Assembly: GCA_030685235.1 (NCBI GenBank) | Contig: MU839085.1 | Span: 434,001 to 498,000 of the forward strand | DNA: 64,000 bases | Origin: Copromyces sp. CBS 386.78 | Lineage: Eukaryota > Ascomycota > Sordariomycetes > Sordariales > Sordariaceae | Direction of reading: 5' to 3' | In this document: in pieces, positions 46,101 to 56,353 of the stretch | How the letters are laid out: every line of letters begins with the position of its first letter | Numbering within the stretch: position 1 is the stretch's first letter | Notes under the pieces: generated by a model | What the model was told of the DNA's origin: nothing | Seen by the model: the letters and a program-made list of their open reading frames with translations, nothing else | Databases searched by the model: none | Position numbers and translations under genes: made by a program

Positions 46101-48828
46101 AGGATTTTAATAATTAATTAAAGTAATAAAGGAAGAAAGGGTATTAAAATAGAAGGAGCGGCTTGTAGTTTGTACTATTATTATAGCTAGAAAGGAGGCT
46201 TAGACCCCCGAATAAAGGAAGAAAAGAGAAGGAATTCCCTTTATAAGGTATTATTTATAATTATTATTTAGTAAAAGGGTATTACTAAGTAAGTAGCTAG
46301 GTATAAGATTCCCCTATTTTAGTTATTTAATTTCCCTCTAGTTATAAAAGGGACGATAAAGTAGAAAGAAAAAATATTGGACGAAAGATTATTACTTTGT
46401 ACCTTCCCTAGAAAAGTTTAGTAATTTGGAGTATAAATAGGTATTAGTTTGAATTAATAAATAAAATTAAAAGTATTCTTTTATTAGTTTTATATTAGGA
46501 AGTACTTCGATAAACGATTCTAATTTTAGAATTTTATTTAAATATTTTCTTTTTTAAATCCCCTTGGGAAAATTTTTTTCTTTATCCCCTTTATTTTATT
46601 TAAAGACGAGACCTAGTATACGATAGTTGCCTGGAGAGGAAAACGCCTATATAGGAGATTGTAGCCTTTAGAGAAAGGAGGAGATTAAATTTTAAAGCCT
46701 GCTAATTATTTATAAGAGAACGGCCTTCCTTTATTAAATTTCTTCTTCTAGATTTCTACATTTAATAATTTACTTATATTAAATCCTTAAATATTTTTTT
46801 TTTTGCCCTTCCTAATTTAATTATTAAAGATTTTTTTTTATTAGTAAATTTATTATAATACTTTCTTTACCCGTCGTCTTTTCGCTTACTACCTTTATTC
46901 TAAAGGGTCCTCTACTCCTATAGATTTTATACTATAATTTTCCCAAGAATATTTATTGTATTATTTATAAAGCCTTTATATATTAGAATTAAGAGATTTA
47001 AAATTAGCTAGTTTAAAAATTTAAATTCGGAAAAGTTTGCCCCTTTCGCGTAGAAAATCAGCTATTTAAGGAGTATTATTCAAATATTAATTAGAAATTT
47101 ATCTATTTTTTTGAGAATAGTAAAGTTAATACGAAAAATTCTCCTATTTTTAACGTTACTATATTACTATAGGATAAAGTATTTTATTAGTATATAATTA
47201 GTAAAGATCTGCCTAAAGCCTTTTATAATTATAGTACGAAAGAGGATACCCCCTCGATAAATTAGGAATCTACTATAATAAGGTTTATTAATCTATAGTA
47301 TACGTATAATACGGAGAATTGGACTAAGGGTATATTAATTATTACGGCCTTATTCTAACTCTTAAAGGATTTTAGGAATATAATTTATATTTTATTAGAA
47401 GTATAGCCGATTACCGTTAGAAATTAGCTGCCGACCTCCTTTATATAATTATATTAGAGTTTCCGACGGATAGAATAGTAGTATATCCTTATTATTTATA
47501 AATTTTATTTTAATTTAGCAATTTTCGACTAAAGAGAACTCAAATAATACTATTATAATAATATTTATAATAGAGGCTAAGAGGAGATTATAAAGAGTGT
47601 TTACTTCCGGTATATAGTAAATAATTATATATATATAAATAAGATGGGAAATTGCCTACTAGAGATTTTAAAGTAGATATAGTAAATTAATAAATTTTTT
47701 TCGCTATAGTATTACTAATGGACTTACGGTCTTTAAGTATTTAAAATTACTTATATTTTTTTTATTGAAATTAATTATAAAGGGATAAAGATTAATTATT
47801 TTATATACCCTAATAAATATTTTCGTTTATAGGAGGAGGGTAATTATTAAAAAACGTATAATTAGATTAAAAATAAAAAATAAATTAAAAAAATAATAGT
47901 CCAATAATAGATAAAAGTTATTTATAATATTTTATAAATTGAGTAGTAGAGAAGAAATTATATAATATTAAATATAAAATAATAATTTTATTATTATATT
48001 TAAAAATACTATTTTTTTAAATTTGAAAACGAGCCGAAGTATTAAAGTAAGCCGAAATATTTTAATAATTATACAATAATAGTTAGTAGGACAATTCGCT
48101 TCGAAGAAATAAAGGATTTAAAAAATTTTTATAATTTCCCCGATTAGACCAAAATATAATAGAAGCCTATATAATAATAGTTAATTAAAAGAGGGCTAGT
48201 TTATAGTTTGTAGGAGATTTTTACTTAGAATTTATTAAATATATAAATCTCTTTACCGCATTAAAGTATACTTTAACCCATTTAATTCCCAAGTACGACC
48301 AATCCCCCCGCTACCCTTTAAATAAAAAAGGATAAGGTAAACTACGAATAGGTATTAAAAAAAGATATTTAATTTACTATAGTTAAAAAAATATTCGCTA
48401 ATTATTTTATATTCCTAATAAAAATAAAGGCGGATAGAAATTTTTATATAGTAGATTAGGTTGAAAAGGAAAAATATAAATTAAAATATAAATATTTTCC
48501 TTCTTTCGATATTAAGTAGCGTTTAAATATTTTTACACTCGAATAATTTAGTTTTAAGGCTTTAAAAACGATTATATATTAATATCTAGGCAAAATTAAA
48601 ATAATCTAAACTTAGGAATATATAGCGGCGAGGACACGAAAGTATAAAGCGTAATTAAAGGAGAAGAAAAAGTTGGCTAAATAGAAGTATAGTAAAGGAG
48701 ATTAGTAGAGACAAAGGGAAATTAATATTAGATCCGTTACTTTTACAATGAATTTATAATATTTATCCTAATTTTTTTTCTTTTAGTAAGTTTATAAAGA
48801 GGATTTATTATAAATTTAAAGGGAAGTT
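43200..48828 (+). other. Long unassigned 3' region of the Gypsy element
   Basis: About 5.6 kb, AT-rich throughout with two islands of milder composition (about 44560-44720 and 46600-46690). Long stretches on the plus strand stay protein-like if TAA/TAG are read as Gln (for example ENWTKGILIITALFQLLKDF near 47310-47375), so an extra ORF may once have existed. No second LTR pair was seen that would mark a nested element. Confidence 0.4.
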
Positions 48829-49392
48829 TAATTTAGGGAATTTTTTTACGTTTTTTCTTTAATTAAAGATTATAGGGTTATTAAGGGAGTAGGGTAGTCT
48901 ATTATAAGTAGGAGTAAATCAATTATTTAATTAGGTATTATTAATTATAAATTTAAATTTTAAAAATAAAAAAAGAAGGAATTTCCTTCGAAATTTAGGA
49001 AGAGAAATAAGTAGTTTAAATTAAATAATATTCCTTTTTAGAAGAATATATTCGAATTCTAATCTTAAATTCGTTTTCCCGTATTAAATTTATTCTTCTT
49101 TTATTTCGTAATCCCCTTTTGAAAAGATTAACGTTTAAATTCGCTCCTTTAACTTCTTTCGAAGATCCGTTAGAATACAATACTTTAATATTAGCTCTAA
49201 TTTCCTCTAAGTAGTCGATAGTTGGTATATGAGGATCTCCTCGTCTTTATTTTACAGATAGGATTTATTTTACGGTAGATCTGCTCTCTTCTTTAAAGTA
49301 TTGATTTTTATGATCTTTACGTTAGTTGAGTTAGTTTTTCTGTGGTAGGGAGCTGGTCTCTCTTCCTGTGTAGTATTTTCCATTCTAGATCA
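48829..49392 (+). repeat. 3' LTR of the Gypsy element
   Basis: 564 bp; last about 150 bp well preserved (gtggtagggagctggtctct), first half A/T-converted. Confidence 0.85.
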
Positions 49393-49396
49393 ATAG

Positions 49397-50330
49397 TAAT
49401 CAAATTTTTTAAAAACAATAATTTATTTATCCTTCTAAATAATAGCGAAAATTACTTTATTAACATTAAAGAAATTAACTAGGCAACTATCGACTAAAAT
49501 ACTTAGGAATAAATTATTAATATTACTAGAAGTATAAACGACTTTAAACTAATCCTTAAAAAGGAGGATAATTACAACCTTTATTATATAGAAGAGTAAA
49601 CTAGAATTAAATTTAATAATATATTTAAGAAGGATCTAATAGCTTAATATAAATAAAGGGGGTTACTATATTATAATAATAAAAATATACTTATTACCCG
49701 CCTTCAAATGTATAAATAATAGTAATAATAGGAACTAGAGCAACTAAAGCAACCAATAATTTAAATTTATTACCAGATTTATTACTACTAGTCTAAATAA
49801 TAGATAAATTAAAATTCGTTATCCTTCTTATTATTACCACCCTTATCGTCGTTAAAAGAATCGGCATTATTAATCCATTTAATAATATTAACGTATATAT
49901 AAATAATACCTTTAACTTCCTACTACTAATGTACTACCTTAAGGCGGTTATCCTATTTATACTAATATTTACCCAATTCAATTATATAATAGTAAATATT
50001 ACTAATACCTTTAAATCTAATTTTAAATTCAATCTTTTTACGGCTTCTATTACGAACCCGACTAAAATAAATACGCTTCTAAACTAGGTCCATAAGGGTA
50101 AAGCCTTCTAATACGTTAGGAAATAAAGGTATTCGTAAAACGATAATATAATCAATATATTCAACGAACTATTAGGAGTCTAGGTAATTATTTATTATAT
50201 TTAGAATAATTAATAATAGTTTCAATACTAAAGGGTTTATTTACTTACAGACGAGATCGATATCGCCAAAGATTAACTTCGTTTTTACTATAGTTAAATT
50301 ACTAAGGTTTAATTATAGGGGATAGTTATA
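49397..50330 (+). pseudogene. Transposase of the pogo/Fot1-type element, 3' part
   Basis: After removal of the Gypsy element and one copy of atag the reading phase continues as KDIVIKFFKNNN, then NNSENYFINIKE. This resembles the S(F)..CGI...DGSED..INI block that follows the DDE domain in fungal pogo-like transposases. Multiple stops follow. The rest up to the right inverted repeat is AT-rich without a recognisable domain. Confidence 0.6.
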
Positions 50331-50479
50331 GGGGGGAAAGAAAAGACAAAGGGGAAAAGAAAGGGCACAGACTAGGCACAATAATTTCGAATTTACAATA
50401 CTCCGCGGTAGCAATATATCTCCCCCACCCAAGTTGGCAGGCATATAGATGCCTGGCATCGTGCAGGAAAATGGCATAT

Positions 50480-50529
50480 ATGTGCCTAAAAAGCGGTTTC
50501 CCGAATCCCAATTTCCCGAGTTTATACGG
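50480..50529 (-). repeat. Right terminal inverted repeat of the pogo-type element
   Basis: 50 bp, exact complement of 32870-32919, followed by TA. Confidence 0.9.
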
Positions 50530-52529
50530 TAGGTAGGTAGTAGGTACGTACGGTAGATGGGCGTTCCTTCCCTTCGGAGATGCAAACACGAAATAATTTC
50601 AATTTCCTCTCCCCATCGCATCTCGGCTGATGTGCCATCGCTCAACTGCGACACCTGCCCGTCCGTCTCTTCTCATTTCTTGCGCTGCGTCTCGTCCATG
50701 TCGATCCCGACGGGAGCTTGCCGTTCGGTCGCTTTCAGTTTCCATGTGTTCGACTAGGTCTAATGAAGGGCATTCTCTTTCTTCGTCGACTCTCCCGGGC
50801 GCCGTGAGCTGGGCTTCGCGGTCACGTCAGCGGAAGTACCCAGTGGTATTGACTATTGACGCCTTAGCTTCGGATCGAGACGGTAATATCTTCGGCTTTA
50901 TAACAAGCTTGCTTAATGAGAGCTTGGGAATTGTGGCTGCGACAGGTTGGATGCCGAGTACCGGGCTGTGAGGCTCCGAGACATCGGCCCCAGCGATCTC
51001 TTGAGCGTGTGGCTGTTGGTCAGTATCTGTGTTGGGATGTTGACTGCGCTTTAGGCTTTTTTTTCCTCGACCTTTCCCGCCTCTTGCTTCCCACTCTTCG
51101 TCTTCTTCGAGGGGGGTTTGGATACCACTCGGTGGACTTTCTCCTTCTTTGCCTTGGCGGTACCTGCGGCGAATTAAAATGGCTCCGGGCCCCCGGCAAA
51201 GATTTCCCCACAAGCACGGAGGGACCGGCCTGCCAAGACGGCACCGGCCCGTAGTCTTGGCATCCGTCTACTTCCGGATTTCCCATTGCAATCCGCAATG
51301 CCTCCTCCCTCTAATTACCTAAGTACTCGTTCATATACAAGGTAACATATCTCTAAACATCACGAAAACGATAAGACGTTAACAAATCCGATTTTTAATA
51401 TTTAATTCCAAAATTCAAAGGATAAGGGATTAACCTCATAGCTTAATATAGTATTTAATACGCAAAAATTAAAGGCTTGTTAATATTCTCACGGTATGGT
51501 TCGGGCATTCTACCAAAGGTTTGGTGCTACTGATAAAAAAAGATGGAACGAAATCAAGAAAAAGAATCCTCTATATGTTAATAGCAGCTGAGGTCGGTTT
51601 GCGTTCGGTTAGGGGGTTAGTGTCTTTCGCGGGCGGACCGCATATAAAACGCCGCACGCACTAACCAAATTATAACGTACGGTCCGAAAGTGCACTTTTT
51701 GCCCGCAAAATAATTGTTAGTCCTAACTGAATTTCGCGCTTTTTGTGTTAGTGTACTCCGTCCGTAATTCGTAAACCAGACACGCGACACTACAACAGTA
51801 CGTGAATACTATACCGCCAGCTCGAACTTTAGGTCCCCGTCGTAGATCCAGCTTTTATCCACCCGGGAAGGGCGAGGCCAGCTTGCCTGGCCTCCCCGAA
51901 CACTTGTAGTGCCAAGACACACAGAGTCAACCGGCCCCAGACCAATCAAGATCTCAGGAACTATCTGTCATGGGTCTGGACCTCCCTTCCCCTTTGTCAT
52001 TGGATGTGGAAATGGAGGGGGAGACACCCTTCAATGCGGTCGTGGCTGCCAAATGGTGTAGCCGATAGGCTTGAGAGCGAACCAACTCTATCTGCTAAGC
52101 CTGCAGTGATGGTAAGCACTGCCACGGACACGTGTCGCTGCTGCCCAACAAATTGCCCATGGGCGATGCCAATGGGTATTGGGTGGCGTCGCCGGCTCAG
52201 GTGTAATCGAATGAGATTCGCTGACAGCAGGAGCGGCTGAAGACATGTCCGACCCATGGGCGTTTTGTGAAGAAGTGGAAGTAAATGTGCCCTTTTCTGA
52301 CCCATCCCCCCATCTTTTGTTCTTCTTTCGCCGCATCTACTGGCATTTCTTCCGCGTGCCTGTTTCAGTTCCTACCAAGCTTGTTGTACTGCGTTCGAGG
52401 TCCAAGCTGCCGTTCAGTCACTTTTCGATCTATCTCCCAACACACTTTCTCCGTTTTCTCGAGGATCGCATCATTTCGCGCAACAGGGGCGTTATCGTTC
52501 CCCAAGCACTCGATGACTCGTGGCTCACC
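50530..52529. other. Region between the transposon block and the membrane-protein gene
   Basis: 50580-51300 has normal composition. On the minus strand three overlapping frames (51298-50827) contain basic, Lys/Arg-rich sequence with an acceptor-like gccgcag|gtacc, so a small spliced gene is possible but cannot be modelled. 51300-51900 is moderately AT-rich. 52245-52529 is open in the same frame as the next gene but precedes its best start. Confidence 0.3.
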
Positions 52530-54806
52530 ATGGCCTGCTTCACATCCTTCTTCTTATTCTTCTTCTTCTTCTTGGCTTCCTCGCGCCTCGTAGCGGGTCA
52601 AGATGCCTCCGATCCGTCGCCCACCTCAATCTCCCAGTCGAATACCGGCATGAATCAACCACAAGAAATCGTCGGATGGGTTGGTAACCCTCGACAGAGG
52701 GGAACCCTGATGCTTCTCATCGAGTGTCTGACAACCATCTTTGCCTGCACTTGGACAATCCTACATCTCAACCTGCCCTCTCCCAGGGATACCACCTTGA
52801 CTCGATTACTACGGAAGATCAAATGGATGACCATCACCATTCTCTTTCCCGAGTTCATTTTCGCCAAAGCTGTTTGCGAACTTCGTCTTGCGCTCTATAC
52901 GCTTCACCTGCTTTCCGAGAAGATGGACGATAATCCAGATGCTTTTAAGTCAACGGTCGAGTACAGATCAGGCGAGTCCGATACTTTGAAAATTGTCTTC
53001 CAATGGAGAGCAAAAGATGGGCGGATCATAAGATGGTTGCGAAAGCTATTGGTTGGGCGCCAAAGGACGTCTGGCACCGATAGCAATCCAGAATTGCCTC
53101 CATGGAACGTACCTCCAGGCATCACCAGGGTTCTACCACAGGAAGATACCAATCAAGGTGCCACCGCCGTTGCGATGCAGGATCCTGAGATACGGCTGGG
53201 CGGTGAGGAAGCCTCTGCCGGACCTCAGGCCCCTAATGAGTTCAACAACGCACCGGAGCCTAAGGGTATGCTTGTTCACCGACTTAAAACCCAAATCTGG
53301 ACCCTTTCGCACTCGTATTATCTCAACATGGGTGGAATACATGTGCTTGGGAATATTTCAGAGCAGTGGGGGTTGGGCGGCGCACCTAGATATTTTGTTT
53401 TACGGGCAGACTCTCTGGAAAACCAGGGCGTGGAAGCTTTGCAGATTGCTCACTCACTCAAAGAGCTCCGGCTATCAGAAGATGAGATAAAAGACAAAAG
53501 CAAAGCGGACTGGATTGGGAAGACAGTTGCTATACTTCAAATTGGGCGGCTTGGCCTGGACGTCATTAATCGTGCAGTGTACGGTCGGCCTGTTACTCCG
53601 ATCGAATTGGCGACTGTGGCCTTTGCAATCTTTGCGATAGTCACATATCTAATCAACTGGTGGAAGCCCAAAGATATTTCGGAGCCTACCTTCCTTCACG
53701 CCATGAAAAAGGAAGACGTCGTATCCAATACAGTCGAAGATTCTACAAGTACCGAGCCATTCTTCAATCGACTATTGTTTCCTGTAACTCCCGCATGGTG
53801 TTCTGCACATGCTTCCAGGTGGGACCCGAGTCAATACCGCATTGGTAACGACGAGTTGTGGATGGATGGCAGACTCCCCCTCATATGGCCTCTAATGGCG
53901 GTTTCATGTTTGATATTCGGAGCTTTCCATTGTATAGCTTGGTCATTTCAATTCCCGACTTGGGCTGAGCGAGTCACATGGCGAGTCGCCTCATTGACCT
54001 CGACGGGCCTGCCACTATTGGCACTCACTGGTTCTTTCCTCACTATACGATACTGCAATAGTGCACTCACAATCCACCAGATTGGAGCGGCTCCTGAAGT
54101 AGCCAAGGCATTTGAACCACTTCAGGGACTTTTCCAAGTGTTCGGTACCTCAAGTTTATGCGCCTATATGGAGGGCCCACTATCAAGGCTCTCAACTGTG
54201 CATGGCTGTTCACAATGTCAGGTGTCATCCATCTGCAGGTCCCACTCTTCTAGGTGGGCAAGGGTGCGGCCAGGTTTTCCCAAAAATTTCTTGGAGATTC
54301 TCCGAATGGGGGACGAGATGAGAGCTGCTTTGTCCATGCTGAAAACCAGTAAGCCTGGAAGTAGGATGCAGGAAGAGGCAATGAACGAGTGTTATCGTCT
54401 CTACAAGTGGACGGAATACTGTGTCTCCCAGGGTTCTGTAGAACTAGGATATCTCAGCAAAAGCCTGGATAGATCTGAGCAAACGGACCCAGGTACCGGC
54501 CTTGAGGGACAGGACCTAGAGGCCGACTTGAAAATATGCCGTCAGGTTCTCTCGGTTGTCAAGACGTGCAGAAAACAATACGATCTATACGGCAAGCATG
54601 GTGAGCTTCATACATACGAACTGGCAAAAAGGCGGCTCATCGACACGGCACAAAGGCTTTCCAGAGCTGTCAACATTATTACCGGAATCCTGTATACGGT
54701 CGCACGGGTTGCTCTTTTAGCGCTGATGTTCTCGAGTCTCCGGGCTGTACCAAAAGGGGTCTACGAGACGTCGGACTGGACACGGTTCTTACCGAGCTTC
54801 TCATGA
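52530..54806 (+). CDS. Conserved fungal multi-pass membrane protein of unknown function
   Basis: ATG 52530 is in perfect context (caccATGg) and begins a signal-peptide-like MACFTSFFLFFFFFLASSRLVAG, so I prefer it to the upstream in-frame ATG at 52245. The product is 758 residues without introns. GWVGNPRQRGT (about 49-59), followed by a hydrophobic helix (60-80) and LPSPRDTTLTRLLRK, then LFPEFIFAKAVCELRLAL (about 105-122), is a block shared by a large family of uncharacterised fungal proteins. Further membrane helices lie at about 357-378, 449-472, 487-509 and 717-739, and the C-terminus (VYETSDWTRFLP) also fits the family. A less hydrophobic central part with charged sequence probably faces one side. 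The family is often found near HET-type genes, but its role is unknown. Confidence 0.8.
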   Translation: MACFTSFFLFFFFFLASSRLVAGQDASDPSPTSISQSNTGMNQPQEIVGWVGNPRQRGTLMLLIECLTTIFACTWTILHLNLPSPRDTTLTRLLRKIKWMTITILFPEFIFAKAVCELRLALYTLHLLSEKMDDNPDAFKSTVEYRSGESDTLKIVFQWRAKDGRIIRWLRKLLVGRQRTSGTDSNPELPPWNVPPGITRVLPQEDTNQGATAVAMQDPEIRLGGEEASAGPQAPNEFNNAPEPKGMLVHRLKTQIWTLSHSYYLNMGGIHVLGNISEQWGLGGAPRYFVLRADSLENQGVEALQIAHSLKELRLSEDEIKDKSKADWIGKTVAILQIGRLGLDVINRAVYGRPVTPIELATVAFAIFAIVTYLINWWKPKDISEPTFLHAMKKEDVVSNTVEDSTSTEPFFNRLLFPVTPAWCSAHASRWDPSQYRIGNDELWMDGRLPLIWPLMAVSCLIFGAFHCIAWSFQFPTWAERVTWRVASLTSTGLPLLALTGSFLTIRYCNSALTIHQIGAAPEVAKAFEPLQGLFQVFGTSSLCAYMEGPLSRLSTVHGCSQCQVSSICRSHSSRWARVRPGFPKNFLEILRMGDEMRAALSMLKTSKPGSRMQEEAMNECYRLYKWTEYCVSQGSVELGYLSKSLDRSEQTDPGTGLEGQDLEADLKICRQVLSVVKTCRKQYDLYGKHGELHTYELAKRRLIDTAQRLSRAVNIITGILYTVARVALLALMFSSLRAVPKGVYETSDWTRFLPSFS

Positions 54807-55128
54807 AGTAAGACTGAAGGGGTTGAGTTTGTGCCGAAGAAGGTTGGAAGGTTAAATGAGTGGCAGGTGGGATCAGCAGGGGCAGTATTGAGTGGTTGAA
54901 GGTCGACATTTTGCATGAAAAGTCGGACGTGATGGACGTACATGGGGACGGGAGGAAGTGGAGGAGGAAAGCGAATTTGGTAATGTGGTAGCGTTGATAT
55001 TTATGCCCTGAAATGACAAACATCTGTTTCCTTTTCTTTGCAATATATACACTCGACACTCTTCAACACCACGCAGCTTTAGTTCCAGACAGTTACCATC
55101 CAAGACACATACATCTCTACCACATGCC

Positions 55129-55780
55129 TCACTCTTCCGAATCATTGCTAACCGTACTCGTCCAGTCCCGCCCCCCCTGCGCCTGCGACTGGAAACAACC
55201 CTCGTCCTCAACTCACCACCTTCCCCTCATCGGCGACGGCAGCATCCACATAAATCCAGCAAATCGCCTTAATGCCCGGGAACGGCTTATACCTTACTCT
55301 CCGTCTTCCCATCAACCCCCTCAACAGTCCTATTATGTCTCGTAAACGTCATATCATCCTTGTAGTACCCCGCCACCTGCTTGGACTGCTCGTTCCATGT
55401 CCCGTCGTTATCGAGATACCTACTCATCAACGATATCGCCGTTCTGATCTAACCGACGGTTATGATGTCTGTTGCCCTGGTAGTCGTTGACCGAGTACAA
55501 GTCTACAAGATGTTGTGCTGCATGTTGTAGCTGAAGGGGTCGTCCTGTGGTCTGCTCCTGAGCCGTGGGCCGTGGCCGGTGGCTGGCACGCGTTCAAGTT
55601 TGGAGAGGTCCATGTCATGCTCCTCATCATGGTAGCTGGCGGGCACATGTGCATCCCTCGCAACATTTTGACTCGCAGCAGCAGCACTAGCATTTTCACC
55701 AGAGTCACCACCACCAACAATAGAGGTAGCAGGCAAAGAAAGAGAAAGAGGATAAGGAGGTTGATCAGGTAGGTAAGATC
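55129..55780 (-). pseudogene. Frameshifted pseudogene of an unidentified protein
   Basis: The minus strand reads as one protein only if the frame is changed several times. DDPFSYNMQHNI is followed after one missing base (about 55505) by VDLYSVNDYQGNRHHNRRL; after a change at about 55423 by RYLDNDGTWNEQSKQVAGYY; after another at about 55293 by YKPFPGIKAICWIYVDAAV; and after a run of seven G (about 55180) by GRDWTSTVSNDSEE and a stop at 55129-55131. Each piece is non-repetitive and protein-like, while the alternative frames are not. Introns do not explain the shifts. Several small indels in a once-coding sequence is the best reading. I could not name the family. Confidence 0.5.
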
Positions 55781-56353
55781 ATGGTCAGGCCGACCCGACG
55801 GTGATCACGAAGCTAGGATCTACCAAGGGCAACCTGACAGCTGCTTGGGTGTCGAGGTAATTGATGGAAGAAGGTGATGTCCATGTAAGGTAGAAAAGAA
55901 AACAGCTCCCAAAGGCCGGTCTTAAAACGAGGGAGGGAATCTCGTGCCCAACCCTTGTATTTCCCTGTGTACGGTGTACCTGCATTGCTTCCTTTAGACT
56001 GTAAACGGCTTCCTTCCTTCCTGTATTCGCGAGCCTGGCGGCTTCCCTCTTCTTCCTCGACGATATCCCCAGCTCCCTCAATGTACCTATCTGTCAGTGT
56101 TTTCTCTTGTAGAGGGGCGTCCGGGCAGGCGCTGCACCGCACGGGTCACTGTCAGTCGCTTTTCTCCATGAGATCAATTACTTCCCTAAGGTACCTCGAT
56201 TTCGTTGTACTGGGACGCAGGACACACGGAGTCATCCTCTCTCGATAAAATCCATCAATATTAAGCACGCTCAAATGGTATCATATCATAATCATTCACA
56301 TCTCTCCTTGCTCCTCCCCATCTTCCCCTCTCTCTCTCCCTCTCCATACCTCA
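55781..56353. other. Intergenic region
   Basis: No supported gene; frames at 55785-56142 (minus) and 55955-56248 (plus) overlap and are unassignable. A C/T-rich tract at about 56298-56350 lies at the 3' side of the lectin-like gene. Confidence 0.35.

Larger units (their letters stand above)
34662..49392 (+). mobile_element. RIP-mutated Ty3/Gypsy retrotransposon, 14.7 kb
   Basis: LTRs of 564 bp lie at 34662-35225 and 48829-49392 (TG/CA ends), and atag flanks both sides (34658-34661 and 49393-49396). Plus-strand reading with stops as Gln/Trp gives a gag-like region at about 36.2-37.5 kb; a protease-like AALFNIGIEYNTI near 38675, then IILGLPFF near 38890; reverse transcriptase near 40.05-40.46 kb (FFVTKKDRGIRLINNVQK, then NQIPFEETSRDI); RNase H near 40.9-41.25 kb; and integrase near 41.6-42.75 kb with a ruined zinc finger (IRSYLVYQKYNPKRF). 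This order, with integrase last, defines Ty3/Gypsy. About 5.6 kb between integrase and the right LTR has no domain I can name, which makes the element unusually long. Confidence 0.85.
32870..50529 (+). mobile_element. pogo/Fot1-type DNA transposon, interrupted by a Ty3/Gypsy element
   Basis: A 50-bp perfect inverted repeat, beginning ccgtataaactcgggaaatt, occupies 32870-32919 and 50480-50529, each flanked by TA (32868-32869 and 50530-50531), the target duplication of the Tc1/mariner superfamily. Removing the nested Gypsy element leaves about 2.93 kb, a normal size for a Fot1/pogo element. Unlike the interior, the inverted repeats show no differences. The rest is strongly RIP-mutated, so the copy cannot encode transposase. 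Sequence resumes across the Gypsy insertion in the same coding phase, which confirms that both halves belong to one element. Confidence 0.85.
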
